A stretch of 64,000 nt of DNA from Acidobacteriota bacterium. GTDB taxonomy: Bacteria > Acidobacteriota > Terriglobia > Acidiferrales > UBA7541. A model generated the notes under the pieces. That model ran no database searches and was not told where the DNA came from. It saw only the letters and a program-made list of their open reading frames with translations. Of this stretch, positions 33,483-43,200 are shown piece by piece (within the stretch, counting starts at the first letter, position 1; each line of letters starts with the position of its first letter). The stretch covers positions 186,001 through 250,000 of the forward strand of contig JABCZD010000001.1 in the NCBI GenBank assembly GCA_013289855.1. The letters run 5' to 3'. The translations under genes and the position numbers were made by a program.

Positions 33483-35816
33483 ATGAAGAGTTTGGCAGCA
33501 ATTCTTCTTAGTTTTTTCCTGGTCAGCGCGAGCTTTGCGGAAGACATTGGCTGGCCACGAGAAAAGACCAGCGCCGAGGGCACGCTGATTTATTACCAGC
33601 CACAGCTGGACGAGTGGACCAACTTCCGGGAACTCACCGCGCGCATGGCCGTTTCCGTCAGGGCGAAGACTGGGCAGCCTACCGTCGGAATCGTTTATCT
33701 TCACGCCCGCACCGATGCCAATCTGGATACGCGCAACGTGGTGCTCAGCCAGCTGGAAATCACTTCCACGAAATTCCCTTCCTTGGATGAGACCGGCGCC
33801 GCCGCGACGGATAAGCTGGTCCGGACCTTCCTGTCGCCCCCAAACACGTTGAGCATTTCTCTGGACCGCTTGCTGGCGGAACTCGAAGAAAAGAAGCCGG
33901 AGTCCGAGCCCGTAGTGCCGGTGAAGAACGATCCACCGAAGATATTTGTCTCCTATTCCTCAAACGCGGTTCTGCTGCTGGTGGATGGCGAAGGCGTGCG
34001 GGCTCCGATCGCGAACACCAATCTGGAGTACGTGGTCAACACCAACTGGGATCTGTTTTTCGATAAAACGACTTCGAAGTTCTTCATGCTGTACAAGAAA
34101 ATGTGGCTCACCGCGGCCGCCCTGGAAGGCCCCTGGAGCGCCACCACGAAGTTGCCCGCGGATCTCTCCAAGATACCGGATCAACCGAACTGGGCGGATG
34201 TGAAAAAGGCCGTTCCGCCGCCTGCCAACGCTGGCGGACCTGCGCCCAAAGTTTTTTACAGCACCGCCCCCGCGGAGATCATCACGTTCAATGGCTCGCC
34301 GGTATACGCCAAAATCCCCGACACGCAACTTTCTTACGCAACAAATACGGAGAGCAATGTTTTCCAGCAGAGCGGCGAGAACCAATACTATTATTTGGTC
34401 GCCGGGCGGTGGTTCCGCGCCCAGAGCCTCGACGGGCCGTGGACCTTCACCACCGACAATTTGCCTGCGGACTTTGCCAAAATTCCTAAGGACAGCGCCG
34501 CGGCCCGCGTGTTGATTTCGGTTCCGGGTACGGACGCGGCCAACGATGCGGTGCTGCTGGCGCAGGTACCAAACACCGTAATCGTAGACCCCGTCAAAGC
34601 CGCGGCCGAGGTCCAGGTTTCCTACGACGGCGAGCCCAAGTTTGAGCCCATTGAGCCAACATCCCTCTCCTACGCTGTGAACACGCAAGACAAGGTTATC
34701 AAGGTTGGGGACTTGTACTACCTGTGTTTCCAGGCCGTATGGTTCATGTCCACCACGCCGACCGGCCCGTGGAAGACCGCGGACTCCGTGCCGAAAGAGA
34801 TTTACACGATTCCATCGAGCTCGCCGGTCTATAACATCACCTATGTGACGCAGACCACCACGCCAAGCGGCGAGGTCGAAGCCAGTAGCACGGCCGGTTA
34901 TTTTGGGATGTTCATCATCGGAGCGGCGGTGGGAGCCGCGATTGTTTACGGGAGCGGTTACTACTACCCGCCATACTATTATTACGGGCCGTATCCTTAT
35001 CCGATCTATCGGCCCTATCCGATCACCTATGGAGTTGGCGCTTACTACAATCCACACACCGGCGCGTACGGCGTAGCGCGCGGGGCGTACGGTCCGTATG
35101 GCGGGGTTGCCGGGGCCGCCTGGTATAACCCATCAACGGGAACTGGCGGGCGGGCGGTTGGTGGCTGCGGGGTGTATGGCTGCGCCGGTGCGGCCCGCGC
35201 CTACAATCCGTACACAGGCACTTACGCGGCCACGCGGCAAGGTTCAAATGCCTATAGTCAATGGGGCAGTTCGGTCGTCACTAACGGCGACAGGTGGGCG
35301 CAGACAGGCCATTACACGGATTCACGCGGCACGGTGGCGGGCGCACGTGGCTCGGAAGGCGGCAGAGTGATTGCCGGAAGCGGCCAAAACGGCAGCGGAT
35401 TTGTTGGGCAAAGCGGCAACGGCGATATTTACGCAGGCAAAGACGGCAACGCTTACAAGAAAACCGATAATGGTTGGCAGCAGTACGAAAATGGCTCGTG
35501 GAACCCGGTGAATGGCGGCGCCAGCCCGAAGGCGACCGCACAAGGCGCGAACACGCAGGGCCAGCGAGCTACGGCCGGCCAGACTCCGGCAAACTCTTCA
35601 GCCACGCAACGCGATCGCACCGCCGCGCAGACGGGCTCCTTACCGCAAGCTGGAGGACAACGAGTCGGCGCTGGAGATTCGAGTCAACTGCAAAGCCTGG
35701 ATCGCGACGCCAAGGCCCGGCAACAAGGGGCGGAGCGCACTCGGAACTATGACCGGCAAAGCCGCAGCAGTGAAGGACGTTCGACCCGTTCGCGAACGCG
35801 CACCAGAAGAAACTAA
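33483..35816 (+). CDS. exported triple-repeat protein with Gly/Tyr-rich C-terminus
   Basis: A 777-residue protein with a signal peptide (residues 1-19). After a ~130-residue N-terminal domain there are three tandem ~80-residue modules (about residues 151-232, 254-335 and 376-444). Each has the pattern VxYxx-NxxY...LxYxxNTxxxxF...YYLxxxxWFxAxxLxGPWxxxxxLPxxxxxIP. A Gly/Ala hydrophobic segment (GMFIIGAAVGAAIVYGSGYYY is the core, residues ~474-495) follows. Then comes a Tyr/Pro/Gly-rich region with repeated YNPxTGxYxxxR motifs, and a Gly/Ser/Gln-rich, finally basic Arg/Ser/Thr-rich tail. I cannot assign a function; the features suggest a surface or matrix protein. AAGGAG precedes ATG 33483. Confidence 0.8.
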   Translation: MKSLAAILLSFFLVSASFAEDIGWPREKTSAEGTLIYYQPQLDEWTNFRELTARMAVSVRAKTGQPTVGIVYLHARTDANLDTRNVVLSQLEITSTKFPSLDETGAAATDKLVRTFLSPPNTLSISLDRLLAELEEKKPESEPVVPVKNDPPKIFVSYSSNAVLLLVDGEGVRAPIANTNLEYVVNTNWDLFFDKTTSKFFMLYKKMWLTAAALEGPWSATTKLPADLSKIPDQPNWADVKKAVPPPANAGGPAPKVFYSTAPAEIITFNGSPVYAKIPDTQLSYATNTESNVFQQSGENQYYYLVAGRWFRAQSLDGPWTFTTDNLPADFAKIPKDSAAARVLISVPGTDAANDAVLLAQVPNTVIVDPVKAAAEVQVSYDGEPKFEPIEPTSLSYAVNTQDKVIKVGDLYYLCFQAVWFMSTTPTGPWKTADSVPKEIYTIPSSSPVYNITYVTQTTTPSGEVEASSTAGYFGMFIIGAAVGAAIVYGSGYYYPPYYYYGPYPYPIYRPYPITYGVGAYYNPHTGAYGVARGAYGPYGGVAGAAWYNPSTGTGGRAVGGCGVYGCAGAARAYNPYTGTYAATRQGSNAYSQWGSSVVTNGDRWAQTGHYTDSRGTVAGARGSEGGRVIAGSGQNGSGFVGQSGNGDIYAGKDGNAYKKTDNGWQQYENGSWNPVNGGASPKATAQGANTQGQRATAGQTPANSSATQRDRTAAQTGSLPQAGGQRVGAGDSSQLQSLDRDAKARQQGAERTRNYDRQSRSSEGRSTRSRTRTRRN

Positions 35817-36012
35817 ACGCGAGCAATAATTCTCCAAATCAGGGTTAGGCGCAGAGGATGTCTTTTGCTCGCCGCGGAACGGGCTCGCACGGGGCTCGAA
35901 GAGGACTTGCAGACGCTGGGGCAAATGCGAAGTTACAATCTGAAACTTTCTTCATCTAAGCCTACGCAAGCACGATTTACCAGCGTGCGGAGCATACAAC
36001 AGGAGCGACAAA

Positions 36013-36909
36013 GTGACGAAGCAGCAGAGTCTTGACGGCAGCTTCACGCTTCGCGGCACCGACATGACCGTGCGGCGGATGGGCTATGGCGCGATGCAAC
36101 TGGCGGGTCCGCAGGTGTGGGGACCGCCGCGGGATGTGGACGAGGCCGTGGCGGTGTTGCGCGAGGCGGTGGCGGCGGGCGTGAATCATATCGATACGAG
36201 CGATTTTTACGGGCCGCATGTGACGAATCAGATCATCAAGAGGGCGCTGCATCCTTACCCGAAGGGGCTGGTGATTGTTACCAAGGTGGGAGCGCGGCGG
36301 GGCGAGGACAAATCCTGGATTCATGCGCGTTCACGGCAGGAGGTGATCGATGGCGTGCATGACAATCTGCGCAATCTGGGCCTGGAAAGGCTGGATGTGG
36401 TCAATCTGCGGGTGGGAGGGTTTACGGAGCCGGAGGAGGGATCCATTGAGGAACCCTTGACGGCGCTCGCGGAACTCCAGGAGCAAGGATTGGTGCAGCA
36501 CATTGGATTGAGTACCGTCAGCTCGCAGCAGCTGGAGCAAGGGCAGAAGATCACGGAGATTGTCTGCGTGCAGAATTTTTATAATGTGGCTAATCGAAAG
36601 GACGATGCTTTCGTGGAGGATTTGGCGGAGCAAGGCATCGCCTATGTGCCGTATTTTCCGCTAGGAGGATTTACTCCGCTGCAGTCGACGAAGTTAGATG
36701 AAGCGGCCGCGGAGCTAAAGGTTACGCCGATGCAGGTTGCGCTGGCATGGCTGCTGCAGCGCTCGCCGAACATTCTGTTGATCCCGGGCACGTCCTCCCT
36801 TGGGCATCTTCGGGAGAATCTGAATGCTGCGACGCTGCAACTTCCGGCGGAGATGGTCGCCGAGCTTGACGCGATCGGCGGAGCTGCAAAACAGCGAGCG
36901 GCGCAATAG
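36013..36909 (+). CDS. aldo/keto reductase
   Basis: A 298-residue cytosolic NADPH-dependent oxidoreductase with a TIM-barrel. Catalytic Asp and Tyr are in HIDTSDFYGPH (D61 and Y66 approx.) and the catalytic Lys in IVTKVGARRG. Cofactor-binding residues lie in GLSTVSSQQ and in the C-terminal IPGTSSLGHLRENL. The position usually filled by the active-site His is replaced (VVNLRVGG instead of a xLxH motif), as in some subfamilies. The GTG start has AGGAG upstream. It is a single gene, so the substrate cannot be deduced. Confidence 0.9.
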   Translation: MTKQQSLDGSFTLRGTDMTVRRMGYGAMQLAGPQVWGPPRDVDEAVAVLREAVAAGVNHIDTSDFYGPHVTNQIIKRALHPYPKGLVIVTKVGARRGEDKSWIHARSRQEVIDGVHDNLRNLGLERLDVVNLRVGGFTEPEEGSIEEPLTALAELQEQGLVQHIGLSTVSSQQLEQGQKITEIVCVQNFYNVANRKDDAFVEDLAEQGIAYVPYFPLGGFTPLQSTKLDEAAAELKVTPMQVALAWLLQRSPNILLIPGTSSLGHLRENLNAATLQLPAEMVAELDAIGGAAKQRAAQ

Positions 36910-36938
36910 GTTTAGGCGAGCAATGCCCTCGACGAGTC

Positions 36939-36985
36939 GCGTCGAGACGTGAAAGTGAAATTATCGGAGACGTCTCGTCTGTCCG
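36939..36985. repeat. hairpin repeat, copy B
   Basis: Perfect arms CGAGACGT (36943-36950) and ACGTCTCG (36970-36977) enclose a 19-nt loop. It matches copy A at 22801-22847 at about 38 of 47 positions. It lies between two convergent genes. Confidence 0.65.
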
Positions 36986-37016
36986 TCTCGGTCATAGGCT
37001 AACGAAGCTTCTGAAG

Positions 37017-37532
37017 CTAGTGGTTTTCCGGGGAAAGGCGCAAATCGATCCTCGGTGGCCGCACACCATTCGCCCTGGAGGGTAGGTATATATACAGTGA
37101 ATCCGCCTCGGGGGAATGTCGGATGGTGGCGGCTGGACTTCTTAGAGTTTTAGGATTGCCCGGAAGCTCAGAATACCCGATACCTTCGTGCTCCTCGGGA
37201 GTCAAGATATCTTCCAAGCTCGTCTCGATGTAAGCCGTGTATCTGGGCATGTTCGAGAATCTTCGTCCAAGCAGTCCAAAGAGAATCCGCAGATTCGCCT
37301 CCGAAAACTCAGACGGTTCCATCAAAATAAATAAGTTTCGACCCGAGTTTCCGACTGGGGGGTCGTTGTAAATGATGGCATACCGGAAGGAAGCTTCAAA
37401 AATCGGCCGCGTAGAGTTGAGCTTGGTCCGGGCCGCATAGACAGGGGCGTAAATCACCACAAGTGTCGCCAGAATCGCGGGGGCAATGAGACAGCGCGTA
37501 GATGCTTGCATGGTGCAGTTTGCTTTTTTCAC
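37017..37532 (-). CDS. small secreted protein of unknown function
   Basis: A 171-residue protein with an N-terminal signal peptide (LIAPAILATLVVIYAPVYAA). The mature part has no motif I recognise. It includes FRYAIIYNDPPVGNSGRNLFILMEP, EANLRILFGLLGRRFSN and ADSLYIYLPSRANGVRPPRIDLRL, each near the middle or end. It stands alone between an aldo/keto reductase and the formate dehydrogenase operon. Base composition is less GC-rich than the neighbours. Confidence 0.6.
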   Translation of the reverse strand: MKKANCTMQASTRCLIAPAILATLVVIYAPVYAARTKLNSTRPIFEASFRYAIIYNDPPVGNSGRNLFILMEPSEFSEANLRILFGLLGRRFSNMPRYTAYIETSLEDILTPEEHEGIGYSELPGNPKTLRSPAATIRHSPEADSLYIYLPSRANGVRPPRIDLRLSPENH

Positions 37533-37747
37533 GGTCGAACCACCTCGTGACTGCTAAATGAAGTGTGATGCGGCCGCGGAGATGTAGGCCGCTCCATTCG
37601 GCTGCAACATAGCGGTTGTTGAATAGTAGCGCAAAGGGACAACAAGGCGGCATCCTGGCGACCAGGAAGTCTCTAGCGGTGGCGGGCTGGGACGCGGTTT
37701 TAGCGGGAAAACGGCGTTACTCCCATCAGGTGTAGCGCTCAGCGTAA

Positions 37748-37766
37748 ACCGCCGCGCTCCAAAATG
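37748..37766. repeat. fragment of a GCCGC...TCCAAA repeat
   Basis: ACCGCCGCGCTCCAAAATG resembles the GCCGCCGCAGTCCAAAA repeat at 44958-44990. It lies just downstream of fdhE and may be a decayed copy. Confidence 0.35.
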
Positions 37767-37771
37767 GTGGG

Positions 37772-38602
37772 CTAGGTGCCGAGGAGGTTGGGGCGGGGGC
37801 GGGAGTAGGCGTGTTCGTGGGCCCAGAGGGAGAGCGGGAGGGCGGCGAGGTCGTCGACGATGGGGATGGCGTGGCCGTTTTTGGTGAGGTCGACGGTGCG
37901 GAGGAAGGATTTGCAGGTGTCGCAGGCTTCGACGCGGAGGTGGGGGAATTGTTCGGGGACGTAGACGGGAAGCTTGGGCTCGGCGTTTTCACCGCAGGTG
38001 GGGCAGAGGATGCGGCGGAACTCCCATTCTTGCGAGCAGAAGGAGCAGACGAGGAAGCGCTTGCCGCTGTCGCCTTCCTGGCGCAGGACGCCCATGTAGG
38101 GTTGGCCGGAGCACAGCGGGCAGACGGTGGCGGTAACTAACAGGGTGGGCTTGGTGAATTGTTGGCCGAGAAATTCGGCGTAGGGCTGCAGGAAGGCGCG
38201 GGGGAAGAATTGCGCGAAGGCTTCGGCGTGTTCGTCGGTGAGGCCTGCGGCGCGCCAGTAATTCGTGAGTTGGGTGATCCAGGATTCGGGCGGCTGCTGA
38301 GAGAGTTCGCGCGCGGCGGTGGCCAGCGGGGCTGGAGCATGGGTCTCGGCTACGTTCAGGAAGGTGCGGAAATGCGGGAGGACTAAGGTGATGTCGAGTT
38401 TATCGCGGAGCGGCGAGTTGGCGGCTGCGGCCGCTTGTACCCCGCGATCGGCGGCGATGTGGGAATACAGGCTTTTTTGAAACCGCGCTATGGCGGAGTA
38501 GAAATTCAGAATTTCCGCAGCGAAGGGCTGGCTCTTGGCTAGAGCTTCGGCGCGCTGGAGGCGTTGCTCGTACTCGCCGCTTACGGATTGGAAGAGGTTC
38601 AT
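37772..38602 (-). CDS. fdhE: formate dehydrogenase accessory protein FdhE
   Basis: A 276-residue cytosolic rubredoxin-like iron-binding protein needed for activity of respiratory formate dehydrogenase. Four CxxC-type pairs are seen in the C-terminal half: CPLCSGQP, CSFCSQEW, CPTCGEN and CDTCKSF. The N-terminus is helical with LLIAD-like family elements less clear. It is the last gene of the fdn operon and its start overlaps the fdnI stop by 4 bp (ATGA), so it is translationally coupled. The family is typically about 300 residues, so this copy is complete. Confidence 0.92.
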   Translation of the reverse strand: MNLFQSVSGEYEQRLQRAEALAKSQPFAAEILNFYSAIARFQKSLYSHIAADRGVQAAAAANSPLRDKLDITLVLPHFRTFLNVAETHAPAPLATAARELSQQPPESWITQLTNYWRAAGLTDEHAEAFAQFFPRAFLQPYAEFLGQQFTKPTLLVTATVCPLCSGQPYMGVLRQEGDSGKRFLVCSFCSQEWEFRRILCPTCGENAEPKLPVYVPEQFPHLRVEACDTCKSFLRTVDLTKNGHAIPIVDDLAALPLSLWAHEHAYSRPRPNLLGT

Positions 38603-39261
38603 TTCGGCGGGTTGGTGGAGTCGCCCACGACCTCTTTGTACCAGATGGGATGGTAGCGCTTGGCGAATTCGACGGAGACGTCACCGCGAATCACCGAACC
38701 GAACGCACCGCGCTCGGCAAAGACGCTCATGTAAATGTGAATCATGAATAAGCCGATGCTCAGTAGTGCGGCCCCGGGATGCACGATGACCGCGGCGTAC
38801 CGGAGTAGGCGCAGGTTCCATGGTATATATTCCGGAAACCACAGAACCACGCCGCTCGCAAGCAATAGCAGCCCGCAGAACACAAATCCCCAAAACAACA
38901 GCTTTTGACCCGGGTTGTAACGGCCTACCGGGGGCATCCGGTCGTCTTCGTTCTTAGTGTAGTGCTCGATGTTCTTCCACCACTCCTTGTCGTTTTCCGT
39001 GCTGTACATCTGCGCGGACCACATCGCGTACATGTAAGAGACGGCGAAGAAGAAGACCAGCCCAGCCCACGGGTGTAACGTGCGTGAAATTTGCGGCCCA
39101 CCAAACACGAGCGCAAGCCAGAACAGCCACGGGGACCAGAAGGCAAGCCCGGTGAGCATGAGATAGATGAAGGAGCCTGCCGCAACCCAGTGCGTTAGGC
39201 GCTCGTGAAAGTGGTAACGAAGGATGCGGCCGTGGGGAAGCAGCAGGTCGGGTTGGCTCAC
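38599..39261 (-). CDS. fdnI: formate dehydrogenase cytochrome b556 subunit
   Basis: A 220-residue inner-membrane di-heme subunit that passes electrons from the beta subunit to quinone. Four helices: THWVAAGSFIYLMLTGLAFW, HPWAGLVFFFAVSYMYAMW, LLFWGFVFCGLLLLASGVVLWF and VIVHPGAALLSIGLFMIHIYM. Candidate heme-ligand histidines are in RYHFHERLTHW, TLHPWAG, IVHPGA and FMIHIY. Start and stop overlap both neighbours by 4 bp, so the operon is tightly coupled. Confidence 0.93.
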   Translation of the reverse strand: MSQPDLLLPHGRILRYHFHERLTHWVAAGSFIYLMLTGLAFWSPWLFWLALVFGGPQISRTLHPWAGLVFFFAVSYMYAMWSAQMYSTENDKEWWKNIEHYTKNEDDRMPPVGRYNPGQKLLFWGFVFCGLLLLASGVVLWFPEYIPWNLRLLRYAAVIVHPGAALLSIGLFMIHIYMSVFAERGAFGSVIRGDVSVEFAKRYHPIWYKEVVGDSTNPPK

Positions 39262-40202
39262 GGGTGCTCCTCTTCGTTCTTTTCTTTTGCGGCCTTAGCG
39301 GCTTTTTCCTGAGCTAGGGCGATCTGTTCGCGGATGTCCTGGTCCTCGCGGTCTTTGGGACCGAAACGCAAATAATGAATGAAGAGACCGATCAGTCCGC
39401 CGATCATGGCGATGTTGCCGAGCCACTTGATCGGACCTTTCCAGAGCTTCACCATCAACGGAATTTGCGGATCTTTCGGGAGGCCACCGTAGAGTTCGGG
39501 CTTGGTGGCGTCGTGGAGGATATACATCACGCCGGTGCCGCCGACGCCCGCGGGATCGTAGACGCCGGCGTTGGGAAAATTGTAGTGGTCGCGGAGTTGC
39601 GTGGCGCGCTTTTCGGCGAGGTCTTTCATGTCGTCCTTGCTGCCGAAATGCAGACAGCCGGTGGGGCAGGCTTTGATGCAGGCGGGCTCGAGGCCTTCGC
39701 CGACGCGGTCGGCGCACAGCGTGCATTTATAAACGCGCTTGGTTTGCGGATTGAACTTGGGAATGTTGAAGGGGCAGCCGGTGATGCAATAGCCGCAGCC
39801 GATGCAGTTGGCTTGCTGGAAGTCCACGATGCCGTTGGCGTACTGGATGATGGCGCCGTCGGAAGGGCAGGCGGCGAGGCAACCGGGGTCGGCGCAGTGC
39901 ATGCACTGATTTTTGCGCATCAGCCATTGCAGGGAACCGTCTTCGCGTTCGTGCTCGTTGAAGAGGATCAGGTTCCAGTAATTCCAGCGCGTCTCCGGCA
40001 TGGTTTGGTAAGTGTTGTCGAAGACGGTCTCGCCGAAGGGCAGATCGTTCCACTCCATGCAGGCGACTTCGCAGGCTTTGCAGCCGATGCAGGTGGTGGT
40101 GTCGATGAGCTTGGAGACGACGTAGGTGCGCTGGGTGTCCTCGCCGGGGATGGCTCCGGCGTGCGCGGACATCTTCTGAATGCGCATGGTTTCCTGGCTC
40201 AT
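39258..40202 (-). CDS. fdnH: formate dehydrogenase iron-sulfur beta subunit
   Basis: A 314-residue electron-transfer subunit with four 4Fe-4S clusters: CIGCKACEVAC, CMHCADPGCLAACP, CIGCGYCITGCP and CTLCADRVGEGLEPACIKACP (in order, the last quoted to its final cysteine region). A single C-terminal helix (WLGNIAMIGGLIGLFIHYL) anchors it to the membrane on the periplasmic side. A Lys/Glu/Ala-rich tail follows. It carries electrons from FdnG to FdnI. Only 2 bp separate it from the fdnG stop codon. Confidence 0.95.
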   Translation of the reverse strand: MSQETMRIQKMSAHAGAIPGEDTQRTYVVSKLIDTTTCIGCKACEVACMEWNDLPFGETVFDNTYQTMPETRWNYWNLILFNEHEREDGSLQWLMRKNQCMHCADPGCLAACPSDGAIIQYANGIVDFQQANCIGCGYCITGCPFNIPKFNPQTKRVYKCTLCADRVGEGLEPACIKACPTGCLHFGSKDDMKDLAEKRATQLRDHYNFPNAGVYDPAGVGGTGVMYILHDATKPELYGGLPKDPQIPLMVKLWKGPIKWLGNIAMIGGLIGLFIHYLRFGPKDREDQDIREQIALAQEKAAKAAKEKNEEEHP

Positions 40203-40204
40203 GG

Positions 40205-43200
40205 CTACACCTTCTCCACTTTCACGAGGAAGCCTTTGAACTCCGGCGTGTGCGCATTGGGATCGGTAGCGGTATGCGTGAGCTGATTGGCGAGATCGCG
40301 CGCGGTTTTGCCTTCATCTTCGGCGATGCCGCGGTAGCCCCAGTGGAAGGGGATGCCGATCTGATAGGTTTTCTTGCCGTCGATCAGCATGGATTTGATG
40401 CGCTTGGTAACCATGGCTTTGGCGATGTACTCGCCGCGCGCGCTGGAGACTTTTACCTTTTCGCCGCCGCGAATGCCCATTTCGTCGGCCATTTCCGCAG
40501 CCATTTCGATGAACGGTTCAGGGACCAGTTGGACGTTCATGGGATTGTTTTTGGTCCAATAGTGATAGTGCTCGGTGAGGCGGAAGGTGGTGCAGATAAT
40601 CGGGAAGTCTTTGACCGTGCCGAATTTGTCGTCGGTATCTTTGAATTTGGTGACCACGGGATTCGTGGAGCGCTCCGGGTGCAACAGATTCGCAAGCGGG
40701 CTTTCAATGGGCTCGTAAAATTCCGGGAATGGACCATCGGCAAAGGCGGAGAGGGGCGCAAAAATCCTGCCCACACCTTCCGCGTTCATAATGAACGGAC
40801 CCATGTGATCCTTGGGCGGGGAATCGGCTTTGAAATCCGGCACGTCATTGCCCACCCACTTCTTTGAGTCTTCATTCCACCAAACTTGTTTGCGAGAAGG
40901 ATCCCAGGGCTTGCCTGCGACGTCGCAAGACGCGCGATTGTAAAGCACACGCCGATTCGCGGGCCAGGACCAGCCCCAGCCGGGATGCACGCCCATGCCG
41001 GAGGGATCGGAAGGGTCGCGCCGGGCGGTTTGGTTTCCGGCTTCGGTGTACGCGCCGGAATAGATCCAAATACCGCAGGACGTGGTGCCGTCATCCTTCA
41101 ACCAGGCAAATCCGGGCAACTGCTGTCCGGCCTTGATCTGCTGTTTGGTGGCGGGGTCTTCCAGATCGGCCAGCGCCTTGCCGTTCATCTCCTTCAGAAC
41201 TTCAAAGAGCGGCGGATTCTGCGGCTCGCTGTAAGCCCAGGTGAGATTCAGAATTGGATCAGGGAACTTGCCGCCTTCTTTATTGTACAGTTCGCGAACC
41301 TTCAAGAAAATCTGCGCGACGATTCCGTGATCCAGGCGGCAATCTCCGGGGAGAGGAACAGCAGTGTTTTTCCAGAGTAGCCAGCGCGCGGAATTGCTGA
41401 ACGAGCCATCTTTTTCCGCGAACCCGGCGCACGGCAAACGGTAAACCGTGGTCTGAATCTGGTTTTGGTCGCCCTGAGCGAGTACCCGCGGGGATCTCCA
41501 GAATTCACTGGTCTCGTCGGGATAGATTTCGCCAACCACCAGCCACTCCGCTTTCTTCAACGCGTCGATATTCTTGTTAGTGTCCGGGCCGATAGCGACA
41601 CCGTTCATGCCGAAGGCCAACATGCCTTTGACCTTGCCGTCGTACATGTCGTTCCACAGATAGGTCCAGGAATAGTCGCGATCCACTTTTGGAAGGTAGT
41701 CGAAGGCCCAGTCGTTCTGTTTCGTGGCGGCGTCGCCGTAGAAGGCCTTCATCAGGCTCACGGTAAATTTTGAGGTGTTGCTGTAGTAGTTCCAAGACTG
41801 CCAGGGCGCGGGCTGCGAGCTGGTGGGTGTGGCGCGCTTCATCCACGCGTCGAAGTTGGCGTCGGCTGGCGTGGGAACTTTCAGGTAGCCGGGCAAAGTG
41901 TCGTAGAGGCCGGCCATGTCCGTGGCGCCCTGAATGTTGGAGTGGCCGCGCAATGCGTTGACGCCGCCGCCGGCGCGTCCCACGTTACCGAGAAGCAATT
42001 GCAGCATCGCGGCGGTGCGGATGATTTGTGTGCCGAAGCTGTGATGCGTCCATCCGACGGCGTAGATGACGGTGCCGACTTGCTTCATGTCGCCATCTTT
42101 GCGGATGGACGTGTAGGTGTCAGCGGCTTTCAGGAATTGCGCCTTGGGGATGCCGGTGATGCGCTCCACCATTTCCGGGGTGTAGCGCGAATAGTGCTTC
42201 TTCAAAAGTTGAAAGACGCAATTTGGGTTTTGCAGCGTGAGATCGTAATCGACGTTCGCCGGCATGGGCGGCAAGGCGCCGGGAGCGGCACCGGCTGGAA
42301 CGGCGGCGCCTGGGCCAGCATAGTTCCACGTGGAGCGGTCGTAGGTGAACTTGCCAGCGTCAAAGCCGGAGAAAACGCCGTCGGTGTCACCGGGCAGTTT
42401 GAAGGCGTTGTTCACCGCGAATGCGGCGTTGGTGAAGTTGACCAAGTATTCGTGGGCGATGCGATTGTTTTCGATGGCGTAATTGATTACGCCGCCGAGG
42501 AAAGCGATGTCCGACCCGGCCCGAATCTGGCAGAACAGGTCGGCGACCGCGGAAGTACGGGTGAAGCGCGGATCGACGGAAATTATTTTGGCGTTGCGGT
42601 TGCGCTTGGCCTCAATGGCCCACTTGAAACCGCACGGGTGGTTCTCGGCTGGATTCCCGCCCATGATGAGCATCATGTCGGTGTTCTTGATGTCCACCCA
42701 ACCGTTCGTCATTGCGCCCCGGCCAAACGTTGGTCCCAAACTTGAGACCGTGGGGCCGTGTCAAACTCTGGCCTGGTTTTCTAAATGCACCACCCCGAGG
42801 GCGCGCATGGCTTTGACGACGAGATAGTTGAATTCGTTGGTGTCGGTACAGCCGCCAATCCAGGAAATGGCTTCGGTGCGATTCACCGTGCGGCCAGCGG
42901 CGTCCTTCTCAATGAAGCTGTCGTCGCGGGTTTTCTTGATGCGGGCGGCGATCTCATTCAGGGCATTTTCCCAGGAAATGTCTTCCCACTGAGAGCCGCC
43001 CGGACGGCGCACCTGCGGCTTGAGCAGGCGGCGATCGTTCAAAATGTCTTGCGCGAGCGAAGAGCCCTTGGGGCACAGCGTGCCGCGGTTGGTGGGATGG
43101 TCGGGGTCGCCTTCGACGTGTACCACCTGGGCCGTCACGTTCTTAGCCTTGTCGCCGAGGGTATAGATGATTGTGCCGCAGCCTACGGCGCAGTACGGGC

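Noticed and set aside
33960..35057. Minus-strand 365-codon frame opposite the triple-repeat protein
   Set aside because: Antisense to a gene with signal peptide and internal protein repeats; no independent evidence.
42761..42763. TGA in fdnG as a true stop or pseudogene mutation
   Set aside because: It is at the selenocysteine position of the family, with a matching hairpin at the right spacing and an intact frame beyond it.
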